From Desulfatitalea alkaliphila (lineage in GTDB: Bacteria; Desulfobacterota; Desulfobacteria; Desulfobacterales; Desulfosarcinaceae), in assembly GCF_022968795.1 (NCBI RefSeq), contig NZ_JALJRB010000032.1, positions 1 through 50,734 of the forward strand: 50,734 nucleotides of DNA, given 5' to 3'. How positions within the stretch are numbered: the first letter of the stretch is position 1; the number at the start of each line of letters is the position of its first letter. Under the pieces are notes generated by a model, which saw only the letters and a program-made list of their open reading frames with translations, was not told the origin of the DNA and did no database searches. Of this stretch, positions 34,848 to 42,300 are shown one piece after another. Position numbers and translations under genes: made by a program.

Positions 34848-35237
34848 TCACTGTTGTTGCAGCATCAGGGCCCGCTTTTCGCAGGCGTCTTGCAGTCGGA
34901 AAGAGAGTTCGTCGATATCCACCGGCTTGATCAGATAATCGAAGGCCCCCTGCTGGATGCCCTCCAGGGCCGCCTCGGTGCGGGCGTGCCCGGTCAGCAG
35001 AATCACCTCCGGCGGATCGTCCCCTTTTTTGATTTCCCGCAACACCGCCAAACCATCCATGCCGGGCATCATCACGTCCAGTACCACCCCTTGGAAGCGG
35101 TGCTCACGGAGCAGCGCCAGTGCACCGGCGCCATCGGACGCAACGGCGATGTCGAACCCTCGCAACCGAAGCCGTTCGGCCAGGCTCTCCACGAACTCGG
35201 CTTCATCGTCGACCAGCAGAATGTTGAATTTGCCCAT
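34848..35237 (-). CDS. Single-domain response regulator, first gene of the operon
   Basis: 129-residue receiver: D10-D11 (LLVDDEAE), acceptor D54 (VLDVMMP), Thr in LLTGHAR, Lys in YLIKPVDIDEL, with a short helical tail. It has no output domain. ATG at 35237 follows AAAGGAGAAAGGCC. The tail and the KPVDI block match those at 26676 and 28830 closely, so these receivers probably arose by duplication. Confidence 0.88.
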   Translation of the reverse strand: MGKFNILLVDDEAEFVESLAERLRLRGFDIAVASDGAGALALLREHRFQGVVLDVMMPGMDGLAVLREIKKGDDPPEVILLTGHARTEAALEGIQQGAFDYLIKPVDIDELSFRLQDACEKRALMLQQQ

Positions 35238-35296
35238 GGCCTTTCTCCTTTAAAGGACGCCTCCTCCCGGTGGCCTGGAAAGCGCCGAATATCTTT

Positions 35297-35314
35297 ATAG
35301 TGAGTACTCAGTAT
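35297..35314. promoter_or_regulatory. Probable TetR-type operator at the operon promoter
   Basis: ATAGTGAGTACTCAGTAT: a perfect 10-bp core palindrome (TGAGTACTCA) with partly symmetric flanks. It overlaps the -10 and the expected transcription start, so binding would shut off the operon. The TetR gene at 35535-36116 lies just upstream and is the obvious candidate ligand-responsive repressor. Confidence 0.65.
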
Positions 35315-35342
35315 AATAATCAGACCCAAAAATGAAAGTCAA
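35313..35342 (-). promoter_or_regulatory. Sigma-70 promoter of the nine-gene operon
   Basis: On the minus strand: TTGACT (5 of 6), 18 bases, TATTAT (5 of 6). Transcription would start near 35306, within the palindrome, leaving a leader of about 70 bases. Confidence 0.7.
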
Positions 35343-35534
35343 CAGGAAAAACGACCCTCGCAGAGGCCCCTTGGCATTGTAAATTTAATCAACTATTTCA
35401 GTATCTTTTTATAATCCATGAGGAAATATCGGGCGGGCGACCGGTAAATTTTCCGGCCGTTGGCTCGGGCCGTCGCGACCCGCAAGGGAGTTGCATGAGT
35501 GGAAAAGTTGCTGCCGGGGACGGCAGCCGATCGG

Positions 35535-36116
35535 TTATGCCTTGCGCAGCATGCGGCGGCAGTTGATCACCAACTGTTCATAAAGGGCGCTGGCATCATA
35601 TAAATTGAAGGTCTTCAGACGGGCAATGCCGTCGACCATGGCAAAAACGATGAAGGCGGTCTTGCCGGCCGGCAGGTCTGCGATGGAGCCGTCGGCCTGG
35701 CCGCGGGCGATGGCCTTTTGGAAGGTGTCCAGGATGAAATTGTAGATGCCGGAAAATTCCTTGCCGAACACGGGGTTGCCCAGCGCCATTTCGTAGGCGT
35801 CGTATCGGTGCAGGATCAGAAACAGCTCTTCGCGCGTGCCGACCAGGTAGAGATAGTAAAAGATGCTGCCCTCGATCATCTCCAATCCGCTGGCAAATCG
35901 CTTTTCGGCAAAAAAGTCCTCGAAGGCGCCGATGAGCGTTTGCCGCAGGTTTTCCAGAATGGCCAGGAACAGCTCTTCCTTGGTTTTGAAATGGTAATAG
36001 ATGGTGCCTTCCGCCACCCCCGTCAGCTTGGCCAACTCGGCGATGGCGGTGTTGCGGTAGCCCTTTTCGGAAAAGAGGCGCGTAGCGGTTCGCAGAATGT
36101 CGTCTTTCTTGGACAT
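35535..36116 (-). CDS. TetR/AcrR-family transcriptional regulator
   Basis: 193 residues. The N-terminal helix-turn-helix reads ATRLFSEKGYRNTAIAELAKLTGVAEGTIYYHFKTKEELF. The ligand domain is aromatic-rich (SIFYYLYLVGTREELFLILHRYDAYEM), which suggests a hydrophobic or acyl ligand as in FadR/AcrR-type members. ATG at 36116 follows AGGATCCGTTC. It lies 297 bases upstream of the nine-gene operon in the same direction, with the palindrome at 35297 between them, and probably represses it. Confidence 0.87.
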   Translation of the reverse strand: MSKKDDILRTATRLFSEKGYRNTAIAELAKLTGVAEGTIYYHFKTKEELFLAILENLRQTLIGAFEDFFAEKRFASGLEMIEGSIFYYLYLVGTREELFLILHRYDAYEMALGNPVFGKEFSGIYNFILDTFQKAIARGQADGSIADLPAGKTAFIVFAMVDGIARLKTFNLYDASALYEQLVINCRRMLRKA

Positions 36117-36466
36117 GAACGGATCCTGTGGGTCTCGATGGGTAGTTACAAACGCCCCCTGCAATGGATGTACCGCATATTGCCACGGATCGAGACGGTT
36201 GTCCACCAATCGGGCACCGGAATTGCTACACCCTTATATTGTAACGCTTGAAGGCCATGGTAAGGCCGCAAAACCCCTTTTTCGCACCCGCACACGTCCG
36301 CAATCGGTTGTCCGTCGGGCGCGCTGTTTCAAATTGAAACATATTTGTGGCCGCCAATCCCGGCCCGTTACAACATCGCAACACTTGTCCCGGGAGAATT
36401 TGATTCATTCTGAAACACGCACTGCGCATTCGCGGCGCCGAGGGGAAAAACACAAAGGAGTGGCCC
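36117..36466. other. 350-base divergent region between TetR and receiver genes
   Basis: No gene seen. It carries the first two TGTTTC/GAAACA-type palindromes (36325-36341, 36401-36417). I found no clear sigma-54 (GG-N10-GC) site and only weak sigma-70 candidates on either strand. Confidence 0.5.
36325..36417. promoter_or_regulatory. Two 17-bp TGTTTC-N5-GAAACA-type sites upstream of a receiver gene
   Basis: Site 1 (36325-36341) is TGTTTCAAATTGAAACA, symmetric except at the centre. Site 2 (36401-36417) is TGATTCATTCTGAAACA, a weaker copy with the same 17-base layout. They lie 142 and 66 bases before the receiver ATG at 36467. The same layout recurs at 36934 and 36968. Confidence 0.6.
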
Positions 36467-36877
36467 ATGCAACCGTTGGTCATGGTCGTGGACGATGAAG
36501 AGAAGGTCCGTAAATACCTGTCGCGCCTTTTGCAAAAGCGCGGTTTCACGGTGGAAACGGCGGCCGATGGCGAAGCGGCCCTGGCCCTGCTGGCGGAGCG
36601 CGATTTCGATGTGGTGCTGCTGGATGTGCTCATGCCGGGCCTGGACGGCATTGCCGTGCTCAAGGAGATAAAGCAGCGCCGCCCCCTGACCGAGGTGATC
36701 ATTCTCACCGGCAACGCCTCGGTCAACACCGGCGTGGCGGGCTTGCAGCACGGTGCCGTCGATTACCTGCTCAAGCCGGTGAACCTGGACAACCTCATGG
36801 TGTGCATGGGCGAAGCCCTTGAACAGCGCCGTTTCCGTCAGAGCCAACCGCCCCATCGGCCGCAAAAGGGGGGGTAG
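36467..36877 (+). CDS. Single-domain response regulator
   Basis: 136-residue receiver: D9-D10 (VVDDEEK), acceptor D53 (LLDVLMP), Thr in ILTGNAS, Lys in YLLKPVNLDNL. The tail is Pro/Arg-rich. There is no output domain. ATG follows CAAAGGAGTGGCCC. Operator-like palindromes stand both upstream and downstream, so this gene and the transporter operon after it are probably controlled by the same factor. Confidence 0.88.
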   Translation: MQPLVMVVDDEEKVRKYLSRLLQKRGFTVETAADGEAALALLAERDFDVVLLDVLMPGLDGIAVLKEIKQRRPLTEVIILTGNASVNTGVAGLQHGAVDYLLKPVNLDNLMVCMGEALEQRRFRQSQPPHRPQKGG

Positions 36878-36895
36878 CGCGCCATTGGTGGATGT

Positions 36896-36984
36896 GTGTT
36901 TCCGAAACACGCTTTGGCGACAAACCCAAACCGTGTTTCAAAATGAAACTGCCGTACGCCACGGATCTGTTTCGGATTGAAACT
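36896..36984. promoter_or_regulatory. Three TGTTTC/GAAACA-type sites upstream of the USP-SLC13 operon
   Basis: Site 3 (36896-36910) is GTGTTTCCGAAACAC, a perfect 7+1+7 palindrome with a shorter centre. Site 4 (36934-36950) is TGTTTCAAAATGAAACT. Site 5 (36968-36984) is TGTTTCGGATTGAAACT, followed directly by another half-site. The sites are spaced by 34-38 bases (about three helical turns or slightly more), as in activator or repressor arrays. Confidence 0.65.
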
Positions 36985-37046
36985 GTTTCAACCGGAAGTA
37001 GGGCCATGATTTACCCAACCATTGGAATTTGTAAGGTTTGCCGACA

Positions 37047-37062
37047 TGGAATGCTTATTGAA
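37047..37062 (+). promoter_or_regulatory. Possible sigma-54 promoter
   Basis: TGGAATGCTTATTGAA resembles the -24/-12 pattern (TGG at -24, G at the right place, TTG at -12). The -12 has GA where GC is expected. It lies 62-150 bases downstream of the three palindromes at 36896-36984, the usual enhancer distance, which is the main reason to note it. Confidence 0.3.
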
Positions 37063-37169
37063 ACTGCCATGGTGGCCCGAGGTCGCGCATGGGGTCGACC
37101 GGCACGGCGCAATACCGCATCGCATCGGACGATCCGGCCAAGGCAGCGACCGTTTTTGTTTCGGGAGGA

Positions 37170-37655
37170 ATGGTGACCGCCTACTTGATACCCATAAAGG
37201 AACTTTCGCCTCCGGCCTTGGCGGCGGTGCGTTTCGCCTTGGAGTTCGGCAAGCGCAACGGCGGGGTCTTCTACTGCCTCTTCGTGACGGAGCGTGACTC
37301 TGCCGGCAGTGCTGCCGGGGCCCTGGATGCCGCCGGCCCTCCCCGGCCGGCCGACGCCAAGCCCTCCGATCCGCTGCGCCGGACCCTGGAAGGCCAAATC
37401 GCCCAGGCGCGGGCGGACGCGGGTTTGCAGATCGAATGTGTGCAACGCCAGGGGGATTATTTGCAAGAGGTGCGACAGTTCGTGCGGGATCACCACATTG
37501 CCGAAATCATCCTGGGTTTGCCCGAGGATGCCCGCGACAGTCGGGCCAAACCCCATCCCGATGCCCTGCTGCTGCACCAGTTGACCCACTGCCGCATCTT
37601 AACCGTCAAACCCAAAACAAAGGAACCCGACCCCTCATGGAGCCCATCGTCCTGA
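37170..37655 (+). CDS. Universal-stress-protein-like protein
   Basis: 161 residues. It opens like a UspA fold (YLIPIKELSPPALAAVRFALEFGKRNGGVFYCLFV). A linker rich in Ala/Pro follows, then the second half with GLQIECVQRQGDYLQEVRQFVRDHHIAEIILGLP and a short HCRILTVKP end. The usual ATP motif G-2x-G-9x-G(S/T) is not complete. USP-like domains often sit with transporters as regulators. Start is uncertain: ATG 37170 is chosen for its Usp-like beginning, though GGGAGG is close to it. ATG 37089 in frame has GAGG at good spacing. The end overlaps the SLC13 gene by 19 bases. Confidence 0.65.
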   Translation: MVTAYLIPIKELSPPALAAVRFALEFGKRNGGVFYCLFVTERDSAGSAAGALDAAGPPRPADAKPSDPLRRTLEGQIAQARADAGLQIECVQRQGDYLQEVRQFVRDHHIAEIILGLPEDARDSRAKPHPDALLLHQLTHCRILTVKPKTKEPDPSWSPSS

Positions 37656-39445
37656 ATACGGAAATCGCCCTTGTACTCGGCATCATCGCACTGGCGGTGT
37701 TTCTCTTCATCGTGGAATGGATCCGGGTGGATATGGTGGCCATACTGATGACCGTTTTGCTGCCGATCCTCAACCTGGTCACTCCCAAAGAGGCCTTTTC
37801 CGGCTTCAGCAGTAACGCGGTGATCTCCATCATCGCCGTGATCATCATCGGCGCCGGACTGGACAAGACCGGCTTGATCAACCGGGTGGTCCAGCCGGTG
37901 GTGAAAATCGCCGGCAACAGCGCCTCCCGGGTGGTCATCGCCATGGGCGCCACGGTGGCGATCATCTCCAGCTTCATGCAGAACATCGGCGCCGCCGCCC
38001 TGTTTCTGCCGGCCATCCGCCGGGTCGGCAAATCCATGCATCTGCCTTTGTCGCAGATGTTGATGCCCATCGGTTTTTGCGCCATTCTGGGCGGCACCAT
38101 CACCCTGGTGGGATCGAGTCCCCTGATCCTGCTCAACGACCTGCTCCTGCCATATCAACTGAAGCCCTTCGGATTGTTTGACGTCACGCCGGTCGGACTG
38201 GCCCTGGTGGGTGCCGGCATCGCCACCTTCATTCTGTTCGGCCGCTTCGTGCTGCCCAAAGAAAAACCCGACGCCCGCAGGGAAGCAATGCCCACCCAAG
38301 CCACCGCCTACGAGGATATCGGCGAGGTTTTCGAGCTGCAGGCCCCGGCCGATCTCACCGCTTTCCGCGAGCCGATCTCCGTAAAACAGCTGCGCGACAC
38401 TTACCAGGTCAACGTAGTGGCCTACGCGGGGCGGGATCGTTTGAAAATGATGACCCTGCCCCCCGACTTCGAGATCCGGGACAACAGCCACCTGGCCGCC
38501 TTCGGCAAGGCGGACAACGTCCGCCGTTTGGCCGATGACCATGGCTTCACCGTCAAGGAGGGGCTCCAATTGTTCAAGGAGGACTTTTCCCAGGACCGCT
38601 TCGGCATCCTGGAGGCGGTGGTGGCGCCCCGTTCCGAGCTGATCGGCAAAACCCTGCGGGATGTCCACTTCTGGGAGCAGTACCAGGTCAACCCGGTGGC
38701 CCTCTACCGGGCCGACCAAGTGTACCTCAGCGGCCTGTCCAGCATGGTGCTGCGCTCGGGGGACTCCCTGGTGCTGGAGGGCAGTTGGGACCGGTTCAAG
38801 ATTCTGGAGGAGAAGCACAACTTCATCTTCACCACCCCGGTGGGCGAAGTGCTCAAGCCTGAAAAGGCCCTGGCGGCCGGTTTCTGGCTGGCCGCCGCCC
38901 TGGTGATGATCATCGTTTTCAAAATGCAACTGTCCGTCTGCCTGATGACCGGTGCCTTTGGCATGATTTTGTTCCGGGTGCTCTCCATCGACGAGGCTTA
39001 CCAGGCGGTGGATTGGCGCACCGTGTTTCTGCTGGCCGGCCTGATTCCCCTGGGCATCGCCACCCAGAAGTCAGGGGCGGCCGGATGGATCGCCCAGACC
39101 GTACTCGGGCTCATCGGCGATGTCTCGCCCATCGGCCTGTTGACCGCCATCGCCGTGTTGTCCACCTTCTTCACTTTGGTGATTTCAAACGTGGGGGCCA
39201 CCGTCCTGCTGGTGCCCCTGGTGGTGAACATGGCCCTGGCCACGGGCACCGATCCGCGCATGGCCGCCCTGGTGGTGGGGTTGGCGACTTCCAATTCCTT
39301 CATATTGCCCACCCACCAGGTCAATGCACTCTACATGGGGCCGGGCCGGTACCGCAGCGTCGATTTCATGAAGGCCGGGGGCCTGATGACGGTGGTCTTC
39401 ATCGTGGTGCTGATCGCCATGCTGGTGCTCTTTTACGGCATATAG
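37637..39445 (+). CDS. SLC13/DASS-type permease with two RCK_C (TrkA_C) domains
   Basis: 602 residues. The membrane halves surround a cytoplasmic insert of about 180 residues with two RCK_C domains. The first is poorly conserved; the second is clear (VVAPRSELIGKTLRDVHFWEQYQVNPVALYR...SGDSLVLEG). The second half has FTLVISNVGATVLLVPLV and ATSNSFILPTHQVNALYMGPGRY, typical of the family. The first half carries the matching SSFMQNIGAAALFLP. Members move sulfate, dicarboxylates or similar anions, usually with sodium. In sulfate reducers this branch often takes up sulfate, but the substrate is inferred only. ATG at 37637 overlaps the USP gene. Confidence 0.85.
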   Translation: MEPIVLNTEIALVLGIIALAVFLFIVEWIRVDMVAILMTVLLPILNLVTPKEAFSGFSSNAVISIIAVIIIGAGLDKTGLINRVVQPVVKIAGNSASRVVIAMGATVAIISSFMQNIGAAALFLPAIRRVGKSMHLPLSQMLMPIGFCAILGGTITLVGSSPLILLNDLLLPYQLKPFGLFDVTPVGLALVGAGIATFILFGRFVLPKEKPDARREAMPTQATAYEDIGEVFELQAPADLTAFREPISVKQLRDTYQVNVVAYAGRDRLKMMTLPPDFEIRDNSHLAAFGKADNVRRLADDHGFTVKEGLQLFKEDFSQDRFGILEAVVAPRSELIGKTLRDVHFWEQYQVNPVALYRADQVYLSGLSSMVLRSGDSLVLEGSWDRFKILEEKHNFIFTTPVGEVLKPEKALAAGFWLAAALVMIIVFKMQLSVCLMTGAFGMILFRVLSIDEAYQAVDWRTVFLLAGLIPLGIATQKSGAAGWIAQTVLGLIGDVSPIGLLTAIAVLSTFFTLVISNVGATVLLVPLVVNMALATGTDPRMAALVVGLATSNSFILPTHQVNALYMGPGRYRSVDFMKAGGLMTVVFIVVLIAMLVLFYGI

Positions 39446-39528
39446 GACCGGCGCTTTTTCTCGAAGACAAAAGATGAACAACCTTTTTACGATAAACCGA
39501 TTGCAAAATCCCATTCCGAGGTGCAACC

Positions 39529-40323
39529 ATGTCCATTGTCGCCATCATCTCCCGGCATGGCCGGGAAAGTGCCGCCATTGCAGGCTTCACCGCCTCCCGC
39601 CTGGGCTACCGCCTGGTGCTGATGGAGGATCTGGTGAAATCCGCGGCCCAACGTTTCCAGATTTCCGAGGCGGACCTGTTCCGTGCACTTAAAGAACCCC
39701 CCGTGTTGCAACGATTGAACACCAAACCGCTGCGTAAGCACATCGCACTGCTGGAACAAACCCTGTGCGAATTGATGGCCGGCAATCAGATGGTGTTTTG
39801 CGGTTACCTAGGATATCCCATCTTTCACGAGATCTCCCATGTCCTCAAAGTATTGGTGCTGGCCCACCCGGCAGCCGAGGCCCATCCCACCACCCCCCCC
39901 GAAACAACCAGCAGCAACGGCCGCGGCCAGGTGCGCAAAGGCAGGTGGTTCCAGCGTGTCTATAATGCCCGTCTGGACGATCCCAACCTTTACGATTTGA
40001 CGCTGAACCTGGATCACATGAGCACCGAGGAAGCGGCCGATGTGATCGTCAACACCCTTGGACAGCAGCGCTTCCGCCCCATGACCTATTCGATGAACTG
40101 CATGGGCAACCTGGAACTGGCCTGCCAGGTCAAATCGACCATCGTGGATCAAGTGCCCGACGTTGAGGTCAAAGCCCATGACGGCACGGTATATATCTAC
40201 GCCAAGGCCTTCAAGCGGGGCAACCGCCGCAAGGCGCTGCAGATCAAGGAGTCGGTCATGCACATGGAAGGGGTCAATTATGTGGAAGTGATCGGCGAAA
40301 AAGAGTTGTTCGAAGGCATGTAA
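39529..40323 (+). CDS. Cytidylate-kinase-like protein with C-terminal BON domain
   Basis: 264 residues. The first 175 match the N-terminus of the protein at 28830 along the length: MSIVAIISRHGRESAAIA, MEDLVKSAAQ, LCELMAGNQMVFCG, HVLKVLVLA and a shared LYDL/LYDM block. The P-loop is again without lysine. The region where the lid is expected is replaced by a Thr/Pro linker. Residues about 190-264 are a BON domain (LACQVKSTIVDQVPDVEVKAHDGTVYIYAKAF), which usually binds phospholipid or small ligands. It follows the SLC13 permease by 83 bases. A nucleotide- or ligand-sensing role is inferred. Confidence 0.75.
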   Translation: MSIVAIISRHGRESAAIAGFTASRLGYRLVLMEDLVKSAAQRFQISEADLFRALKEPPVLQRLNTKPLRKHIALLEQTLCELMAGNQMVFCGYLGYPIFHEISHVLKVLVLAHPAAEAHPTTPPETTSSNGRGQVRKGRWFQRVYNARLDDPNLYDLTLNLDHMSTEEAADVIVNTLGQQRFRPMTYSMNCMGNLELACQVKSTIVDQVPDVEVKAHDGTVYIYAKAFKRGNRRKALQIKESVMHMEGVNYVEVIGEKELFEGM

Positions 40324-40378
40324 CGGCACCCACATTCATTGCCGGGCGGCGCCCGGCCTATCGCACAGGGAGAGAGCC

Positions 40379-40771
40379 ATGAAACGCCCGACCGTTTTAC
40401 TGATCGATGACGAACCCATTGTGGGCCAACGCCTCAAGGGCACCCTTGAAAAGCTGGGTTGCGAGGTGGATGTGTTCCAGGACCCCGGCAAAGCCCTTGA
40501 CCGCATTCGGGAAAAGGGGTTTGATATTATCGTCACGGATGTGATGATGCCCGATGTCAACGGCATTCAGATTCTCGAAGCCGCCAAGGCGGTCAATGCC
40601 GATGCCAAGGTGATCATCATCACCGGCTTCGCCACCAGCGACCTGGCCCGCGAATGCATGGAAAAGGGGGCCTTCGACATGATCGCCAAGCCCTTCAAAC
40701 CCAGCGACCTGCGGTCCATGGTGGTGCGTGCCGCCACGGAAATGGGGTTCACGGATATACAGGAGCGTTGA
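40379..40771 (+). CDS. Single-domain response regulator
   Basis: 130-residue receiver: D10-D11 (LLIDDEPI), acceptor D54 (VTDVMMP), Thr in IITGFAT, Lys in MIAKPFKPSDL. ATG follows AGGGAGAGAGCC. It is coupled to the sensor kinase gene that starts within a few bases of its stop. There is no output domain. Confidence 0.88.
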   Translation: MKRPTVLLIDDEPIVGQRLKGTLEKLGCEVDVFQDPGKALDRIREKGFDIIVTDVMMPDVNGIQILEAAKAVNADAKVIIITGFATSDLARECMEKGAFDMIAKPFKPSDLRSMVVRAATEMGFTDIQER

Positions 40772-40776
40772 TCTTC

Positions 40777-42300
40777 GTGTGGTTCTTCAACAGCACCCCC
40801 ACCCATGACGAGCGGGACGATTTGCTGGGCCGGCCAAGCTTCAACTTTCGGCTCCAGATCATCCTCGGTTTTTTCACCTTTTTCATCCTCTCGGTGGTGA
40901 TCACCATCGGTGCCATGCTGACCATCAGCCGCATCGAGCGCAAGATCGAAACGGTGTCGACCTGGGAGCGGTTCCTCTACAACATCGAGCAGGCGCGGCG
41001 CTGGGAGAAGAACTACTTTCTCTACGGCACCAATTTGGACGACGCCCTGGAAAGCACCGCCAACGCACAGGCCATCTTGAACGAAAACCTGCACTACTTG
41101 GAGCAAATGTCCATTCCCTGGCCCAAGGAGGAGCTCATGCGGGACCTGGCGTTGTATCAAAGCAGCCTTAAAATGCTAGCGCCCATATCCCTGCAAGAGT
41201 TCAATACCGCCGACGGACGCATGGCCGTGGAGGCCGACCTGCGGCGCTACGGCGCACAGGTCGTCACCGAAGCGGCCGCCTTGGCGGCCAAAGAGCATGA
41301 ATTGATCGCCAAGTGGCTCAATATCGTGCAAAAAGTGCCGGTCTACTTTCTGATCTTTCTCTTTTTTCTGATGATCTACGTGGCCCGTTTTTTATCGCTG
41401 CGTTTCATGCAACCGCTCAAACAACTGGTGCAACACACGCAGCGCATCGCCAAGGGCGATTTCACCCCCGTCAAGCCGGCGCGCAAGTACCGGGACGAGT
41501 TCACCACGGTGGAGGTGGCCATCAACCGCATGCTGCGGGAGCTGGAAAGCCGCCAGAACTCACTGATCGAATCCCACAAGCTTCGCGCCGTGGGCATCCT
41601 GACCGCCGGCGTGGCCCACGAGCTGAACAACCCGCTGAACAACATCATGCTCTCGGCCCACTCCCTGCTGGAAGAGTATGATGAGTTGTCCAAGGACGAG
41701 CACACCGAGATGATCACCGACATCATCCAGGAAACCGACCGCTCGCGGGCCATTGTCCACAACCTGCTCGATTTCACGCGGGAGAACAAGTCGGTGATGC
41801 AGCCCCTGGACCTCTCCCTGTTGTTGAACGAAACCGCCAAGCTGGCCTTCAACCAGGCCCGGGTGCGGGGGGTGGCCATCCAGCTGGACATCGAACCGGA
41901 GCTGCCCGCCATCCGGGGCGACCGGCAGCAGTTGAAGCAAGTGTTTCTGAACCTGGTGCTCAACGCCCTGGATGCGGTGAACAAGGGCGGTCGCATCCAG
42001 CTCAAGGCCCGCAAGCAGCCCAACCACCGGATCATCGTCGAGGTCGAGGACAACGGTTGCGGTATTCCTCCCGAGGTACTGCCCAACATCTTCGACCCCT
42101 TCTTCACCACCAAGCCGGTCGGCAAGGGCACCGGCCTGGGACTGTCCGTCTCTCACGGCATCATCAGCAACCACGGCGGCCGCATCGAAGTGGCCAGCGA
42201 GCAGGGGCGCTACAGCCGATTCACGGTCACCCTGCCCTGGGGGGCGACCCAAACAGCCGCCACCAGCGATCAACGGCAACCACAGGAAGGCGCTTCGTGA
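40777..42300 (+). CDS. Membrane sensor histidine kinase
   Basis: 507 residues. Two membrane helices (about 27-50 and 187-205) enclose a 135-residue helical periplasmic domain (YNIEQARRWEKNYFLYGTNLDDALE), like four-helix-bundle sensors. A HAMP domain (206-258) follows, then HisKA with GVAHELNNPLN (H281), and an ATPase with NLVLNALD, DNGCGIP and GTGLGLS. GTG at 40777 is chosen with AGGAG 11 bases before it. A TTG at 40768 overlapping the previous stop is possible. It overlaps the next gene by 4 bases (GTGA), marking them as a cognate pair. Confidence 0.85.
   Translation: MWFFNSTPTHDERDDLLGRPSFNFRLQIILGFFTFFILSVVITIGAMLTISRIERKIETVSTWERFLYNIEQARRWEKNYFLYGTNLDDALESTANAQAILNENLHYLEQMSIPWPKEELMRDLALYQSSLKMLAPISLQEFNTADGRMAVEADLRRYGAQVVTEAAALAAKEHELIAKWLNIVQKVPVYFLIFLFFLMIYVARFLSLRFMQPLKQLVQHTQRIAKGDFTPVKPARKYRDEFTTVEVAINRMLRELESRQNSLIESHKLRAVGILTAGVAHELNNPLNNIMLSAHSLLEEYDELSKDEHTEMITDIIQETDRSRAIVHNLLDFTRENKSVMQPLDLSLLLNETAKLAFNQARVRGVAIQLDIEPELPAIRGDRQQLKQVFLNLVLNALDAVNKGGRIQLKARKQPNHRIIVEVEDNGCGIPPEVLPNIFDPFFTTKPVGKGTGLGLSVSHGIISNHGGRIEVASEQGRYSRFTVTLPWGATQTAATSDQRQPQEGAS

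Noticed and set aside
36325-36984. Repeated TGTTTC/GAAACA units considered as a CRISPR array
   Set aside because: The units are 15-17 bases, palindromic, unevenly spaced and interrupted by a real gene. No cas gene is present.
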